From Sapria himalayana (taxonomy: Eukaryota; Streptophyta; Magnoliopsida; Malpighiales; Rafflesiaceae), in NCBI GenBank assembly GCA_029783825.1, contig JAREIK010000343.1:1382001-1446000 (forward strand): a DNA stretch of 64,000 bases, written 5' to 3'. This document shows positions 20,194 through 35,100 of the stretch, piece by piece (within the stretch, counting starts at the first letter, position 1; each line of letters begins with the position of its first letter). The notes beneath the pieces were generated by a model. The model was not told the DNA's origin and made no database searches. It worked only from the letters and a program-made list of their open reading frames with translations. Position numbers and translations under genes: made by a program.

Positions 20194-23100
20194 ATATACA
20201 CAGTGCAACTACATATTATAGGGTAACATAGAGGTCATGTACTCTTGGTCAGTAGTCAATACTATACTAAACCCAAGGTAGCCTAGACAAAACGAGGCAA
20301 GTCAGAGTTCAATGTGTGCCGGCCATCGAGCCAAACATGGGTCGGAGAAAGCCCAGGCCTATAACCATGGTCATGCCAGGTTTACAGTAAGTCACTATGT
20401 TACACTCTTTCATAGGCAAGTCATCACAACAAGGCATTAGTACTTGATCTCTCAGTTTCAAAACTTTTGAGAGTGATATCATATTTGTGAGGATATAACA
20501 TCTAACAAGTACCCAAAATATGTTCAATCCTATTGCAACAAATATCCCGAGCGTGTTAAGTTTTTGTATACCTGGTGGGACACCTTGCCCAATTGATAGA
20601 AACTCACATAAATAACATATAAGTTATGTCCTTATATAACGAATCAATTGATTAGGATAATCTACGTTTTAGGGGCTTTTATGAATAAAATAAAGTACAA
20701 AATAAATAAAAAATAAATTTAAAACTAAAAACAACAATATAATCTCTCAAATTGGCACGTAAATATAAGAAATAAATATGACATTTATCATATATTAATA
20801 TTCTCTCTAAGAAATAAATAGTTCATCTATATGTCTTTCATTCACTCTTTAAATATTGAATTGAAGATTATATATTTTTATGTCTGATTTTTATAATAAA
20901 AAATACTATAATAAAAAAATACAAGATCTCGAAAATAAAATAAAATAAAAAATAAATAACTAACAAAAAACTAAAAACTATTGCATAATCAAATCTTAAA
21001 GAATGAGCAATCATCTTTGACAAAATACAAATAAAATATTTCAAAATTTTTAAATCTTCGTTTCTCCATAGTTGTTAAATCGAAATTTGAATCGAGAATC
21101 AGAATTCTTAATTTATGAATCAAGAATCGAATCAAATAATGAATCACATTTTTTTGTGACTTTTTTTCACGTTAATTAATTCATATTTCTTACAGTTGAC
21201 AATTTATATTTTGGTATTTTAATTTTTATTCGTGTCTTTTTTAGTATTTTGTTGCTTTTTCATGTTAGATTCATAATACCAAAGGTTGAAGTTATTTTTT
21301 TTTCATATTAATTAATTCCCACAGCTGACAATTTTTTTTAGTATTTTAATTTTTATTTTTATAATTTTTTGAAGATCTTGGTCCCTTGATAATTAGTATT
21401 AAATCGATTCAAGTAAATTGATTTGTGATTCACCGATTCAATCTTCAATTCATGCATATTTTTAATTATTTTAAAGAGTCACAAGAATAATTAGAGAATA
21501 TGTTTATCACAATCGTGAATCAAATAATTAGAGAATATGTGATTCACCGATTCAGTATTAAATCGATTCAGTCTTCAATTCAAGTAAATTGATTTACCCT
21601 CTAAATCGTGAATCAAATTGCAAATCAAATCATGAATCATATGATTTTGATAATAGTGTTTATCTCATTGTCATCACAAGAATAATTTTAATTAAAAATT
21701 TCTTTGTAAACTCAATTCTTAGGTGACCAAGCAAAGAATAATTAGAGATGAACATTAAATACTTTCACTAGTCTATTAGTCTCACGTTCATCAAATATGT
21801 AATAGAATCATAAATCTATATAATCCTAAAAAAGAAATAATACTACAAGCCTTTAGCATATCCCACATGTGATATAAAAATCAAATATCCCATAGAATGT
21901 AATAAAAACTATTGCATAATCAAATCTTAAAGAATGGTCAATCATCTTTGACAGAATAAAAATAAAATATTTCAAAATTTTTAAATCTTCTTTTCTCCAT
22001 AATTGTTAAATCGAAATTCGAATCGAGAATCAGAATTCTTGATTTGTGAATCAAAAATCGAATCGTGAATTAAATTTTTTTGTGACTTTTTTTCACGTTA
22101 ATTAATTCATATTTCTTACAGTTGACAATTTATATTTTGGTATTTTAATTTTTATTTGTCTTTTTTGGTGTTTTGTTGCTTTTTCATGTTAGATTCATAA
22201 TACCAAAAGTTAATGTTACTTTTTTTTCATATTAATTAATTCCTACAGCTGGCAATTTTTTTAATATTTTAATTTTAATTTTAATTTTTATAATTTTTTG
22301 AGGATCTTGGTCCCTTGATAATTAGTATTAAATCGATTCAAGTAAATTGATTTGTGATTCACCAATTCAGTCTTTAATTCATGCATATTTTTGATTCTTT
22401 TAAAGAGCCGGATGATTTATCCTCTAAATTGTGAATCAAATTGCAAATCAAATCATGAATCATATGATTTTGATAATAGTGTTTATCTCATTGTCATCAC
22501 AAGAATAATTTTAATTAAAAATTTCTTTGTAAGCTCAATTCTTAGGTGACCAAACAAAAAATAATTAGATATGAACATTAAATACTTTCACTAGTCTATT
22601 AGTCTCATGTTCATCAAATAAATAATAGAAACATAAATCTATATAATCCTAAAAAAGAAATAATATTGCAAGCTTTTAGCATATCCCACATGTAATATAA
22701 AAATCAAATATCCCATAGAATGTAATAAAAAAAGCCAATGACCACATATTTATCTCAATCCAAGCTAGTATAGTATCATATATCAAAGGATTTGATAATA
22801 GGTAATCTAATCTAACCTCCTGTGACCATTGAAAATATGTCGTTTCTTCTAACATTCACAAGGAAATATACCAAATAATCATATATGATTCAGCCGAATG
22901 ATACATTAGATTTCCCAAATGTAGGGAAAAAGGTAGTGCGGAATAAACCAGATAAATTTATTTAGAAAATTCATGGGTCAACCCAACCTAGTTCGTTCGC
23001 CTCGAACTAAATCATCAAATATCACAAACCAAATTATGCATCACATTGGGTTTTATCTTACACTTGCTGAGTCGTCGGCTTTTTTTTTTTTTAAGCAAAT

Positions 23101-26100
23101 ATCAAATGCATGTGTCTAGTTGTATGGATCAGGAACTATTATTTCTATGAATTTAATCTTTGCATAGGTAGACAGCCAATCAAAATAGCAAACAGTTCAT
23201 GATCATGCAAAATACACACCTTGATTTGATTGGGATCTGGGGTGGATAAGAGACGCTTGATGAATGTGTTCATTGCAAGCACGACATCTTCTCCGATGCT
23301 ACTCGTCAACTCCTAAAATCCAACAAGAAAACAAGTGTGTGTTAAAAATATACTAATCAAGGCTCGTTTTAGCTAGCAAATGGCACATGAAAGCTGCACA
23401 TAGACTACATTTTTGGAGATAGCAGCATGAATCATTTGGTGCAAGTAACAACTATGTGCAATTGTTAGGACTTAGGAGAAACAATAAGGATAGACAATCA
23501 TATGCATACCAATCGACAGTCTTAAAATAATGCACTATACATTAAACTTAATGGGGTTTAGGATTTGGAATTTAGGGTTTTGAATTTTTTTTTTAAATTT
23601 TTTTTTTTGTTTTTTTTATTTTATTTTTTTTTGTTTTTATTATTTTATTTTTTTTTTGTTTTATTTATTTATTTATTTTAGGGTTTACAATTTATGATTT
23701 AGAGTAAAATGTTTAAGGTTTGAATTTTAAGGTTTATACAATAAACTCATCTTAATTACCTAGGCATCATCATACAATAAATTCATCAAATGACAAAAAT
23801 CATTCAATAACCTAACACGGGCAAAAAAAAAATTTTTTAAAGATCATTTAATGATCAATAAGTTTAGGACATTTTTATGATTTTTCATAAAAAGGAACTA
23901 ATTACAATTAATATCTTCTAATATGACTCAAACCTCTAATGCCAAATTATGTATTTTTCAAAAAATAAATAGAAAAAAAAATAAAGCATAATGATTTACA
24001 CTATTTATATCTTTTTCTACGTACTCAAGTAACCCCCCCCCCCCCCCCCCCCCCCCCAAAAAAAACATACATAGTAGCCTGAGTTACATTCTTATTCTTT
24101 AATGAAGAAAAAGAATTTGATAATAAATGCCTTCAAAGCAGTAGAAGATATTTGATTAATTATATATTACAATTAATGAATTACTTTTTTGGATGGCTCG
24201 ATTAATCACCTGTCAAATGGGCCATATCATGCTAGCACGGCCTATTTTTCTTAGGCCCATTCGAGCCACCATGTCGTGCCCATCACGGCCCATTAAAACA
24301 ATTTTTGGCCGAATCATGCCGGATCATATTGGGTCGTACCGGGTCACAAAAAAAAAAATTGTCTTAATTGCATCTTGTGTCTCAAGGCTCTAAAAGAGTT
24401 ATGTGCCTCTATGCACCTTACACTTCAAATAACAATAAGATTTAGGGGCGGTTAGATAACGCACTTATAATCTACAAATCATTAAAAATTAAAATTTTCA
24501 ATATTTTGAAATTTTAAGTATGCTTAATAAAAAAATATTAGGAGCTGAAAATTTAAAATCTTAAGTAAAAATTTATTGAAAATTTTGAATTGGTAGAGAC
24601 ATACTTAATGTTAAAAGCTAAAAATTTGCAACTATTTTTTTTAAAAAAAATTACCAATTTATCCTTTTTTTCATTTCTTTTTCTTTTTCTCATTCATGTT
24701 ACAATTTAGTTTGTAAATCTGTCTTTTCTTCCTCCTTTCTCCGCCAACACAAACCCTAATCATAATCCTCTTTAATAATTAATTTAAGAGAGAAAATAAC
24801 AAATCAAATAGTTATTTATTAATTTTTTATTTTTATATTAAAATTTTGGATAGGTTTAAAGAGTTTAGATTTTATTAGTTATTTTTTATATATTTTTATT
24901 TTTTTTTTGGATTTATAATTTATTTATCAATATATTTTTAAGAATTTTATTTTTTTAATAATTAATAATTGTAGTGAACAAAAAATTTTATTAGAAATTT
25001 TATTTATGTTGGATAATATATAATACAATAATAATAAGGATAAATATATAAAATACATCATTTTTAGCATTTATAGTTATCAAACAATATATTTATATTT
25101 AACATTTAATTAACAGTAATTTATCAAATAATTAACAGTAATTTATATACAACTTCAACACTTATAAAATTCAGCCTTAATTTTTCAGCACTTAATTTTT
25201 TTAGTTTTATCAAACGGGCCCTTTGTGTTTAGAATTTTAATATATATGAAAAAAACATTCAGTACGTAATATTTTGTAAAGTACAAATGAATATAGTAAG
25301 ATAAAGGCATATTCAAATTCTAATTAGAATCCATTGATCACAGAAAAAATCTTCCATGAGTTTTTGTTTTTTTTTTTTGTCAGTAACATCATCTCCTAGA
25401 AAAGCAAGAGACAAAAGTGTCATGTGAGATGACAGGCCAAGCACGACATGAGGCAAGGCGAGAATTGGTCATGCCCAACCTAACACAGCATGGTCCAGGC
25501 CCAAATTAATATGGTCCACTCCATTAGCAGGCTAGACATCTGATAGCTATCAATTTCTATCCCATTTTGTATTAAAAAAAGTAACATATATATTTTTAAT
25601 CCAAAAAAAATTCTATAAATATTTAATTCATATATTAGTTTTTGATAATTAACTTTGTGATGAGTAAGGACTTGCAAGCATGAGAATAGGTAGTGAAATG
25701 CAATATTCAATGTATCTGCTATGGAAAAAATTTAAGATATACATTATAATTGATTTTAATTATATTATTTTATTTAGAATCTTATATTAATAAATAAATA
25801 AATTAAGTAAAATATTAAAAAAGTAAGTTTCTCCCTTTATTCTAGTCAGTCTCTCACAAACATTAAAAATGTACCATATATTTTTTTTTATTTTATTTGC
25901 TCAGCAGAATAAAAAAATGTACAACATATTATTTAAGCCACAACCAACTTTCCTTCACATGTGTAATCTAGTATGCGTATCTGTCATCTACCCTGGACAT
26001 GTACCTGAAAAGGAATCTCGCAACAAAGTAAACAAAACTCAGTAGAGATAAACTCCTATAGAGTTACTCCCTACCTACGTACACGTAAAACGTCATGCAT

Positions 26101-29100
26101 GTATATCAACGCTCATTCAAGTACAATGTTTATATGAATGCCAAAGCCAAGTGTGTGACATATTATATATATAGATATATAAGTATATATGTATATATAT
26201 TTATAGAAATAGTTAATTTTTTGGAATTATTCTGAAAAATATGGACTTCCTCCAAAAAATATATTGGATATTTTTTCAAATAAAATATGATTTTCTTGAA
26301 TTTATATCTGAGAAATATGGACATCCTCCGAAAAATATAGTGGATATTTCTCTTGAATAAATTATAATTTTCTTGGATTTGCTCCGAAAAATATGGACCT
26401 CCTCCGAAAAATATATTGGATATTTCTCTGAGAAAATATTTTTTTCCTTATATATTTTCCAAAAACCACTGCGTAACTCAGCATGGACATTATCTCAATT
26501 CGAGTTCGCAAATTTATAATAATCATGCTCCAGAAAAAAATACAACGCAACTCAATCTGGATATTATCACAATTCGAGTTCATCAAAGATAATACATATA
26601 CCTTTATATGTGTGTGTGTGTATGTATACCATGCACTCATCCATGTATATAAAATATTCCAATACATATGAAATATAATTATGTCATTTACTATTAAACG
26701 ACATTTCAAACACAACTATAATAATCCAAACTCATTGCACATGTACTAAATTTTACTAAATGAAACACAAAAACATTTTACTAATTAATCATTTCTAATG
26801 ACATTTCTAACAATTAAAATTGAAATATAAAACATGATCATTTATGACATTTAAATAAAAAGAAATTCTAATTAGAGAAAACTGCTATCTTTCAGAAGAT
26901 TTCACGGAAATTTTAAAATTTTATGTCAAACTGAAGATATCATTACGTAGAATAATTTTAGTTCTTGGATTATTTTATTTCGACTTCAAAATAATCTATT
27001 ATGATTAAAAGAAAATCAAGTTAATATTTTTTTTCTCTACACAGTGACTCTCTCTCTCTCTCTCCCGAGTTTATTTTTTTCATTCTCCGTCAGGAATCAT
27101 CCTATTTTTTGGATTCACATCATTTTTTTTAATTATTATTATTAAAAAATTTTAATTATTATTTTTATTATTTTTATTTTTATTATTTTTATTTTTATTA
27201 TTTTTATTTTTATTATTTTTATTTTTATTATTTTTATTTTTATTATTTTTATTTTTATTATTTTTATTTTTATTATTTTTATTTTTATTATTATTATTAT
27301 TATTATTATTTTCAAACACCTGGACCACACATGCGTAGCCACGTGCTGATGTCGTTGCATGGTCTTTTTCATTTTTGTTTTTTTATATGTATTTATTTAT
27401 TTTAATAATTATTTAAATAAATTAAAAAATAACAAAATTCTAACTTTCACAATAGACAAATAGACAAAATTCTGACTTTCACATTCTGACTTTCATTTTG
27501 ACGAAATTTGTCATCGTAACTATATTTTCAAAGACGAATTCAATAATGAAATTCATTTTATTATCAATGTTCTAAAATTTATAGTTAATTTTTATTATTA
27601 CAAAATTACTATTTTACCTTTTTTTTCAAAAACAAATCACATTATTTATTTTTTTTCATTTTTTTTTTTGAGATTTCACAATAGATGTCAAAGAAAAATT
27701 AAGATACATATCTAATTGCATGAACTAAGCAATAAAACTTAATAATTGAATTCACAAAAAATTAGTTAACATATTTACATATTATGATACTAGATATGAT
27801 AGTAATCATAAAATTCCACAAAAATACATAAACAAATTATTCAAAATAGTTACAATTTTTATTCAGTTAACAAATGATAAACAATATGATAGTCCATCAA
27901 ATAAGAAAAAATTGTCTCAATAATTATATATTAATTATTGTTTCAACTTATCATATGAAATAATTATGAATTTTAATATATTAGGTTGATAAAAATTATA
28001 TAAATCTACATATCTCATCCTATCTAAAATGACATTTGATTTAATGACCATTATAATATCTAGCATAACATCAGAATCTACTTTTTTTATGACTGAATAT
28101 TATTCATATAGGAGATTCAATTTACAATAAGATATCACAGAAATACATTTATACTTAAAAAACTAAATAAAATCAAATTTAAGTATTCAAGATAGATTAA
28201 AAGAGCTCCTAATAGAATGATTCATGCAATGACATCGATGATTTTGAGGCTAGTGTTAGCATCAGAATCAGATATAATAATCTGAACCAAACTACTAACA
28301 AAGATGGATCACGAATATTAAACTCAAGTCAACTCAATCACTAAGAAGACTAATATGAAATGTATTATAAGTGTTTATTTTGCTAATCTGCTTATTTTTT
28401 AACTTTTGAACTTTTTTTATTTATATTTTTTTATTATTTATCATACGATGTTATGATGTTTGAAAATAAAATACATGTGCACGGTTTTATTGAGTTATTG
28501 TCTTAATATCTTATGAATATTATTCATTTTAATTTATATTTTAGTGTAATACACTTAAATTTTAATACAAAAATTTTAATTAAAAATTTAATTTTAAAAT
28601 TTAAAAATAAAGTCTGATGCTCTGCCAGCCAATGTTGCAGTTGCAGCCAGCCACAGCCAACAACCCAAGAGACACGCTAAGCAGGCCACGACAAACCACT
28701 GCCCACTGCCCACTGTAGATGAAAATGTGCAGTGCAGTCTGCAACTGCACTGCACTTGTAGTCCAGCATTGCCAAGTCAGATTCAAAACTTCTACTGCCC
28801 ACTGGGTTAGTGTGCCTTGGACCCTTGGCCACTGCCAGGTGCCCGGTGCCACTGCCCACAGAACAGCCCACTGACACTCAAGGTGGGCACTGGCCTAGGC
28901 TGCCGCCTGGCCAATCACGCCAATGGAAGAGCCATGCTGGTGCGGACCTGATCCAACATGACTCAGTCTGACCCGACATGCCCAGTTCAGAAAGGCATGG
29001 CATGAAGCCATGTTGGAATTTGGGTTGACTTGAAATGTGGCAGTGCTAACAAAGAACAAACACCTATTTCATGTCATGTTCGCAAAAGCATGATGGCCGA

Positions 29101-32100
29101 ATTAGGCCACCAAAATTTGGATCGTGTCTAGATGTGTCAAATGGGTCGGGCAGCTCGGGACCAACCCCGAGCCCAGCCTGGTTCGACCATGCTAAGCCCA
29201 GCACGGCACGGTTTGGAACCATACTGCGGGCCAACCCTTAGCATGGTTCATGTCATGCCGGGCCGGCACGATTAGTGCCTCATGCCGAGCCACTGATTGA
29301 CATTAGGATTGATGATTATTATTTTATTTTTGGATGATGAATTTTTATTATTATTTTTGTTTATATTATTGTTATTTTTATTTATCATTTTTTATGATAT
29401 AATGACGAATAATTTTTTTCATTTCATACAAATGTCACATGTAAGATACGATTGCATTTTTTTATTTTTAATTTTTTTTTTTGCAATGAGAATTTATGAT
29501 TTACATACTTAAAATCAAAAACCAACATGACCCACCTCCTGGTACGACCAAACACAGCCCGGCATGACCCCGATCAATTCTGCCCGAACTCGTGCTAGTT
29601 GTGCCAGGCCATGCCGGGCAAAACACAAGTCATGCCGAACTATGCATGACACGACTACCTTATCAGGGAACGATGGCTCGACTGGTCCACATAAAAATGC
29701 GTTGTGCAGACAAGGCACGGCGTGTCTGAAACCTCTAAGCCTGGCACATTAATGCTAGCTCAATGTTCCATGAGTAGATAAAATATATTGAGGTTGATTA
29801 TCATCATTCAAAAAAAAAAAATCCATAATTATTCATTCCCAATGATCTACATACCTACCAATAAGCAAATTATAGACATATTCATAAATATTATCAAAGG
29901 ATCAAAGTTTGTATTTCTCTCTTTAAAATTGAGGATCAGTGATATGTACGCCTTAGTTTGAATGGAGTAACAAGTTTTAATTTTTATTTATTTTTCATTA
30001 TTTGGAGTACCTAACTTGTGAGTTGCCTTGTGCCATTTATATAGGATTATGTATATTCAAAAAAAAAAACAACTTTTCTCATTTCAATCATATTATCTTT
30101 GCTTCATTTTTAACTTTTAACTCCATTTCTCCTTTCTTTTTCTTGATAGTGAGACCCTAAGTTGGATTTAGTAAAAGTTTAACTAGAGCAATTACCTAAT
30201 TTTTGAGCAATGACTAATCAATCAAATTTTGTTTCTAATTTATGAAAAATAATGTACAACGTGAAATAATCACCACAGACTTGGTTTGTGATATATTCAC
30301 TAACATTCAAATTTTTTTGATTTAAATAAATATATAATAGATTTCTCTTTACTTTTTAGAAAAAAAATTAGAAATAAAATTCATATTGATAATTATATAT
30401 GTGAATAATATTCTTATTATGATATATAATCAATTAGAAATCATCCAACTTAATTAATACATTCAATCACAATTTTAGATATATGATCTTAAGAGTTTTT
30501 AATACTTTCTTTAAATAAAGATATGTTACAATAAAAAATATATTGTATTATCACAGAATAAATATTTAATTGATACTCTCAGATTGTATGGTACATAGGT
30601 TGTGCTCAATGAATACTTATATTGGGTTAGGTTTTAATTTCTTATCTGTAATAAACATTTTAATTGACTTGACTATCATAAAGAGAATCATATGAAATAT
30701 TAACTATCGAAATATTATCAAATTAAATATAATTTATATCATTAATATAATTAATTATTTCTTAGATTCTCTTATTTATATTCATATAGATGTAACTTTT
30801 CACATACTTATGTATGTGAATAAGTTTTCAAGTCCTGACAACTCTTTCAGTGATTATGAGTACTTCCAACTAGCTTGTGTTTGAATTTTCAATTGGATAA
30901 AAATTTGCAAAAGAATAAATCTATTATGTAATATTATTTTTTTTCTTAAAAACAATCTTGTCGCCTTAAAAAATAGGACATATATTGGCCTCGAAATCTA
31001 GTGCTGATGCATAGTTTGGACCAACGATAATCACCAACAAAATAATTTGAATTATACACTTCATTGTAAAGATTGAGTACCCACTTACTCCTCTTAATAT
31101 TATTATATAGTGAGACAAATCATATAGAAATAAATTATTTTTTTCTTAGAGACATTTAATATGAGACTAATGACCAGAAAACAAAAACATTTATGAAAGC
31201 CTTCAAGATATTTCAACTCAATTATAGAGGCGTCAAATGAACTGTGCCGAACCTAGCAAGTTCGAGCCCGAATTTCCAACTTAGCATAGCCCTATCATAG
31301 CTAGGTAATAGGACTTTGAATTCGAGTTTGAGATCGACTCTCACAATCACACTCGTGACTCGATTCATCATCTCGATCTTAAAATTATGGATTAATTATT
31401 TAAAAATTTTTTTTATTAATTTCATATTTTAATTTAACATTTATGAGTTATGAATACGACATTATATTACATTAATATTAAGTTTAAATAAATTAAAAAA
31501 ATTATCAAAAAAATATATTAATTATTCAATCCAAAAATAAATAAAATAACATAACGTCATAACTCACAAATCATGATAACATAAAATAAAGATCATAAAT
31601 CTAAATAATAATAATAATACAAGCACAAGCTCAATTGTCTCAATGGTTCAATCTCAATATCAACTCATATAAGTATACAACTGATAATCGTCACATAAGT
31701 ATCGAATAGTTTCACTAGCAGTGGCTCAACCTCCTCAAAGTCTCATAAGTGATCATCTACCAACAATTCCTCTACTATTGTTCCACTTCTAGCACAATCT
31801 AGATCATAGATGTCTAACATTGACATCTCTCAATATTTTATTCATGCTAGTGCATCAAAGATATCTAGCAGCAATCATAATCTCTTATCCAAATTTATAT
31901 TGACTACAATAAAAAAATAGACTATGATATTATAATCGATACCAAAAGAATCAGTAGATCACATGTCATTTTAGAAGCATGAGATAGGAAGACTCATATG
32001 ATTCTTACTATTTTAAAATATCAAGGTTCTTGTTATCAGTATATGATAGAATTGATTAGTAATCGATATTCATGTACCGAAATAGCTCGCTCTTATTCGA

Positions 32101-35100
32101 TGATCCACCCAGTCATTTCTCTCTCGCTAACTAAATGAAAAAATCATCTCAGAATAAAATGTCGATGTCCATACTCAAATTCTGATCACTACTATTATCA
32201 TACCTAATATCATAGTATATAAATAACTCAACAATTTCTAGTAAATTAATCATTCAGGTTAGTGTTCCTAATTAATGCACGATGATACATATGCCTAAAT
32301 TTTCTCTATTCCTTTCACTTTAACCATAATATTCATATAGGCAGCCAAGCAATAAAGAACTAAAATGATGAACTAGTATTTAGATATTTAATTTCTATCT
32401 CAAGAATAATATCACAAAATATCAAATCATCTCCAAAATTTTTAAACATGCTACTAATATTGCATATGTACCTGAGTACAATACAAATCGAATGGATATA
32501 AACTAACAAATACATGTTTATTGAGTCATAAAAAGCTGTAAGAATTTTATAAATAAAATTCTTGTATCTTAGTCTTTGTCATTAATAATAAGTTCATCAA
32601 TATGATTATTGTCGTAGTTAGAAATTAAGTATTCGTATCCGACACATAACTCCAACAAAAAGTTGTATGGCCCAGCACAGCACAGTTTGGAACCATGCTA
32701 CGAGCCAAGTCAAGTTGACTCTTGGCACTATTCATGCCTGCTAGGCCGACACGAGCCATGCCTCATGTCGGGCCAGGCACAACCCGTGTGCCTGGCCTAA
32801 TGGCAAGGTAAACTATCCTAGGGGCCCCGCTAAATTTTTTTTAAATTTTAGCTAGAAAACCCATATATGCCCCAACCTAAACGGATATGAGTCAGAACGG
32901 CAGGCCATGTTGAGCCGACAGTTCTCAAGCCGTGTCGTGTCTAGCACGACATGGTTACTGTACTGGGTCATGCTGGGCATGGCATGATGGCCAGATTGGG
33001 CCACCAAAAAATGGGCAAGGCCAACCCTGCCAAGCCCGTTTAACACCCCTACTTCAACATCAAAAATATGTAATTCATATGGTGTCTCATATCTATTTAG
33101 AATTTTTTCTTATTTAGAGCTGCAGACAAACATAGACTACCAGACTCCAATTACATACTAGGTGCTTGAAAATATTTTTTCTTAAGCAAAGAAAATAACT
33201 TTCATCTCTACCCGCGCTACAAGTTTGGTGACGTGACAAATGTATCTAACATAAAAAATATCTTCTAATGACTCATTTCTAATTATCCTAACAAAGTTAG
33301 TAATGATTACTCCATTATTAGATGTATTATCGAATATGATATTATATATTTCATTTTTAATATTATATTCTCTAATGATTCTTATTATGTACTTATATAT
33401 GGTCAGGTCATCAAAAAAATTGAAAATCTCTAAAAATTCCAATATCTTTTTATTTAATATCCATTTAAAATATACATAATAAACGATGAGACATAAATAA
33501 GATATATTGTTGTAACTTGTCTAGATATCGGACGTCATAAATATCATGTCAGTATATTTCTTAAATTTATTAATTATTATTTATTTTTTTTAACTTATAG
33601 TATTTTAGTATGTCATTACTAGATGTGGATCTAGAAATTCAACGATATGCAGGTTGTAAATAGATCTGTATGATACTGACTACCCTTGGATCCTCCAAAA
33701 ATCTAATCGAAAAACTCAGCATAGTAATCTATTTAGTCATGTGCATTCTCTATAACTCATTGTGGTATATAAAGGGAGTCAACATAAAAACATGTCTCTT
33801 TAGATGCTCAGTCTCACAAAAACTCTTACAGGTTAGTATTTTCTTATTATATTTGCATTGTGCCTATTTTTCATCGATATACCTAACATTTTTATTTTTT
33901 ATAATGTTAAAATAAGTCTAAACTATAAATTTTCTTCTAATATTTTATTTTTTAAATATTTGGGTCAAGACTATAGAAGAAAATAAAATTTTAGCGACCT
34001 ATGACCATTCCAAAGGATTATCGTTATCAATATAAAAATTATCTATATTTAGGTTAATATTAATCTCATTCGCGTCATTAAATTTTCTATTTGTCATTAT
34101 AGATTTTTATTAGTTTATTAATTATATTCTAAATTCTATTTTTTAAATTAAAGAATATTTGATATTAAATTATTAATAAAAATTAAAATTAAAAAACTAA
34201 ATAACATTTAAAAAATAATACTCATTTAACTATTTATGAAATGTTGATTGCCAATGTCCGATATCTAATGTTCATAGTTCACACCCGAGTCTTAAGCCCA
34301 AGAGGCAATAGAAAAGCCAAAAGTTAAGTGTCCTAACCAAACTCCGAGAAGATAGAGACTAGATGAGAGAGTGAGAGAGATAGAATGAGTTCCTAATAGA
34401 AATTAGGAGGATAAAGATTAGAGAAATAGAAGAGATAGCGTATGAGGTGAAAAGTGAGGGAGAATTAGAGATGTCAACCAGCCCGGCCCAGCCCGGGTAA
34501 GGCACGAGCCGTGCCGTGCCGTGCAGTGCAGTGCCTGATTCGGCACGATTCGGTGCCCATGGCAGAGCACACCGGCACATGTTCGTCCCGTGTCGAGTGT
34601 CCCTCGAGCCTGACACCCCGACACCCTTGCATTGCACTCCGGTGCATATGCACCATTAGTAGCATGTTTAGGAAGTATCGAGCTGACCCGACACTTAGTC
34701 ATATGGTTACAGAGATGAAAACCAAGCACTTGAAGTACTAGTCCACCGTTCCATCTCTTTATTACCTCGATGCATGCATGGACCCTAAGGTTAAGGTGGA
34801 ATGGGTAGAAAATACCCTGACCTATATTTCCTCATGCATGAACCTGGAAAAACCACCTAAAGGGTTCATTCACGATAAGTTGACTGACCTGTTCACATAC
34901 TACGATACTAGGTATGGTGGTTGTGGTGGTGAGACTGTGATTATGAACATTGATACCTTGTTCGGAGATGACAATTTTTTTATTCAGCTAGCGAGGGAGA
35001 AACGTAGGGGTGGACCATCACATAGGAGCGAGCTTTATCTGTACTTAAATACCGATTACTGCTCAATCCTATCACATTCTGATACTAAGAATCTTGATAT

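Noticed and set aside
20309..20527. 72-codon - strand frame as a possible DUF760 exon
   Set aside because: No family similarity, and exons 6 and 7 already join directly in phase without it.
23550..23700. GGGTTTAG-like words as an interstitial telomere
   Set aside because: Words are few, degenerate and not in tandem.
26225..26450. Possible CRISPR-like array
   Set aside because: The three units are adjacent, imperfect and have no constant repeat/variable spacer pattern; the window is plant nuclear DNA.
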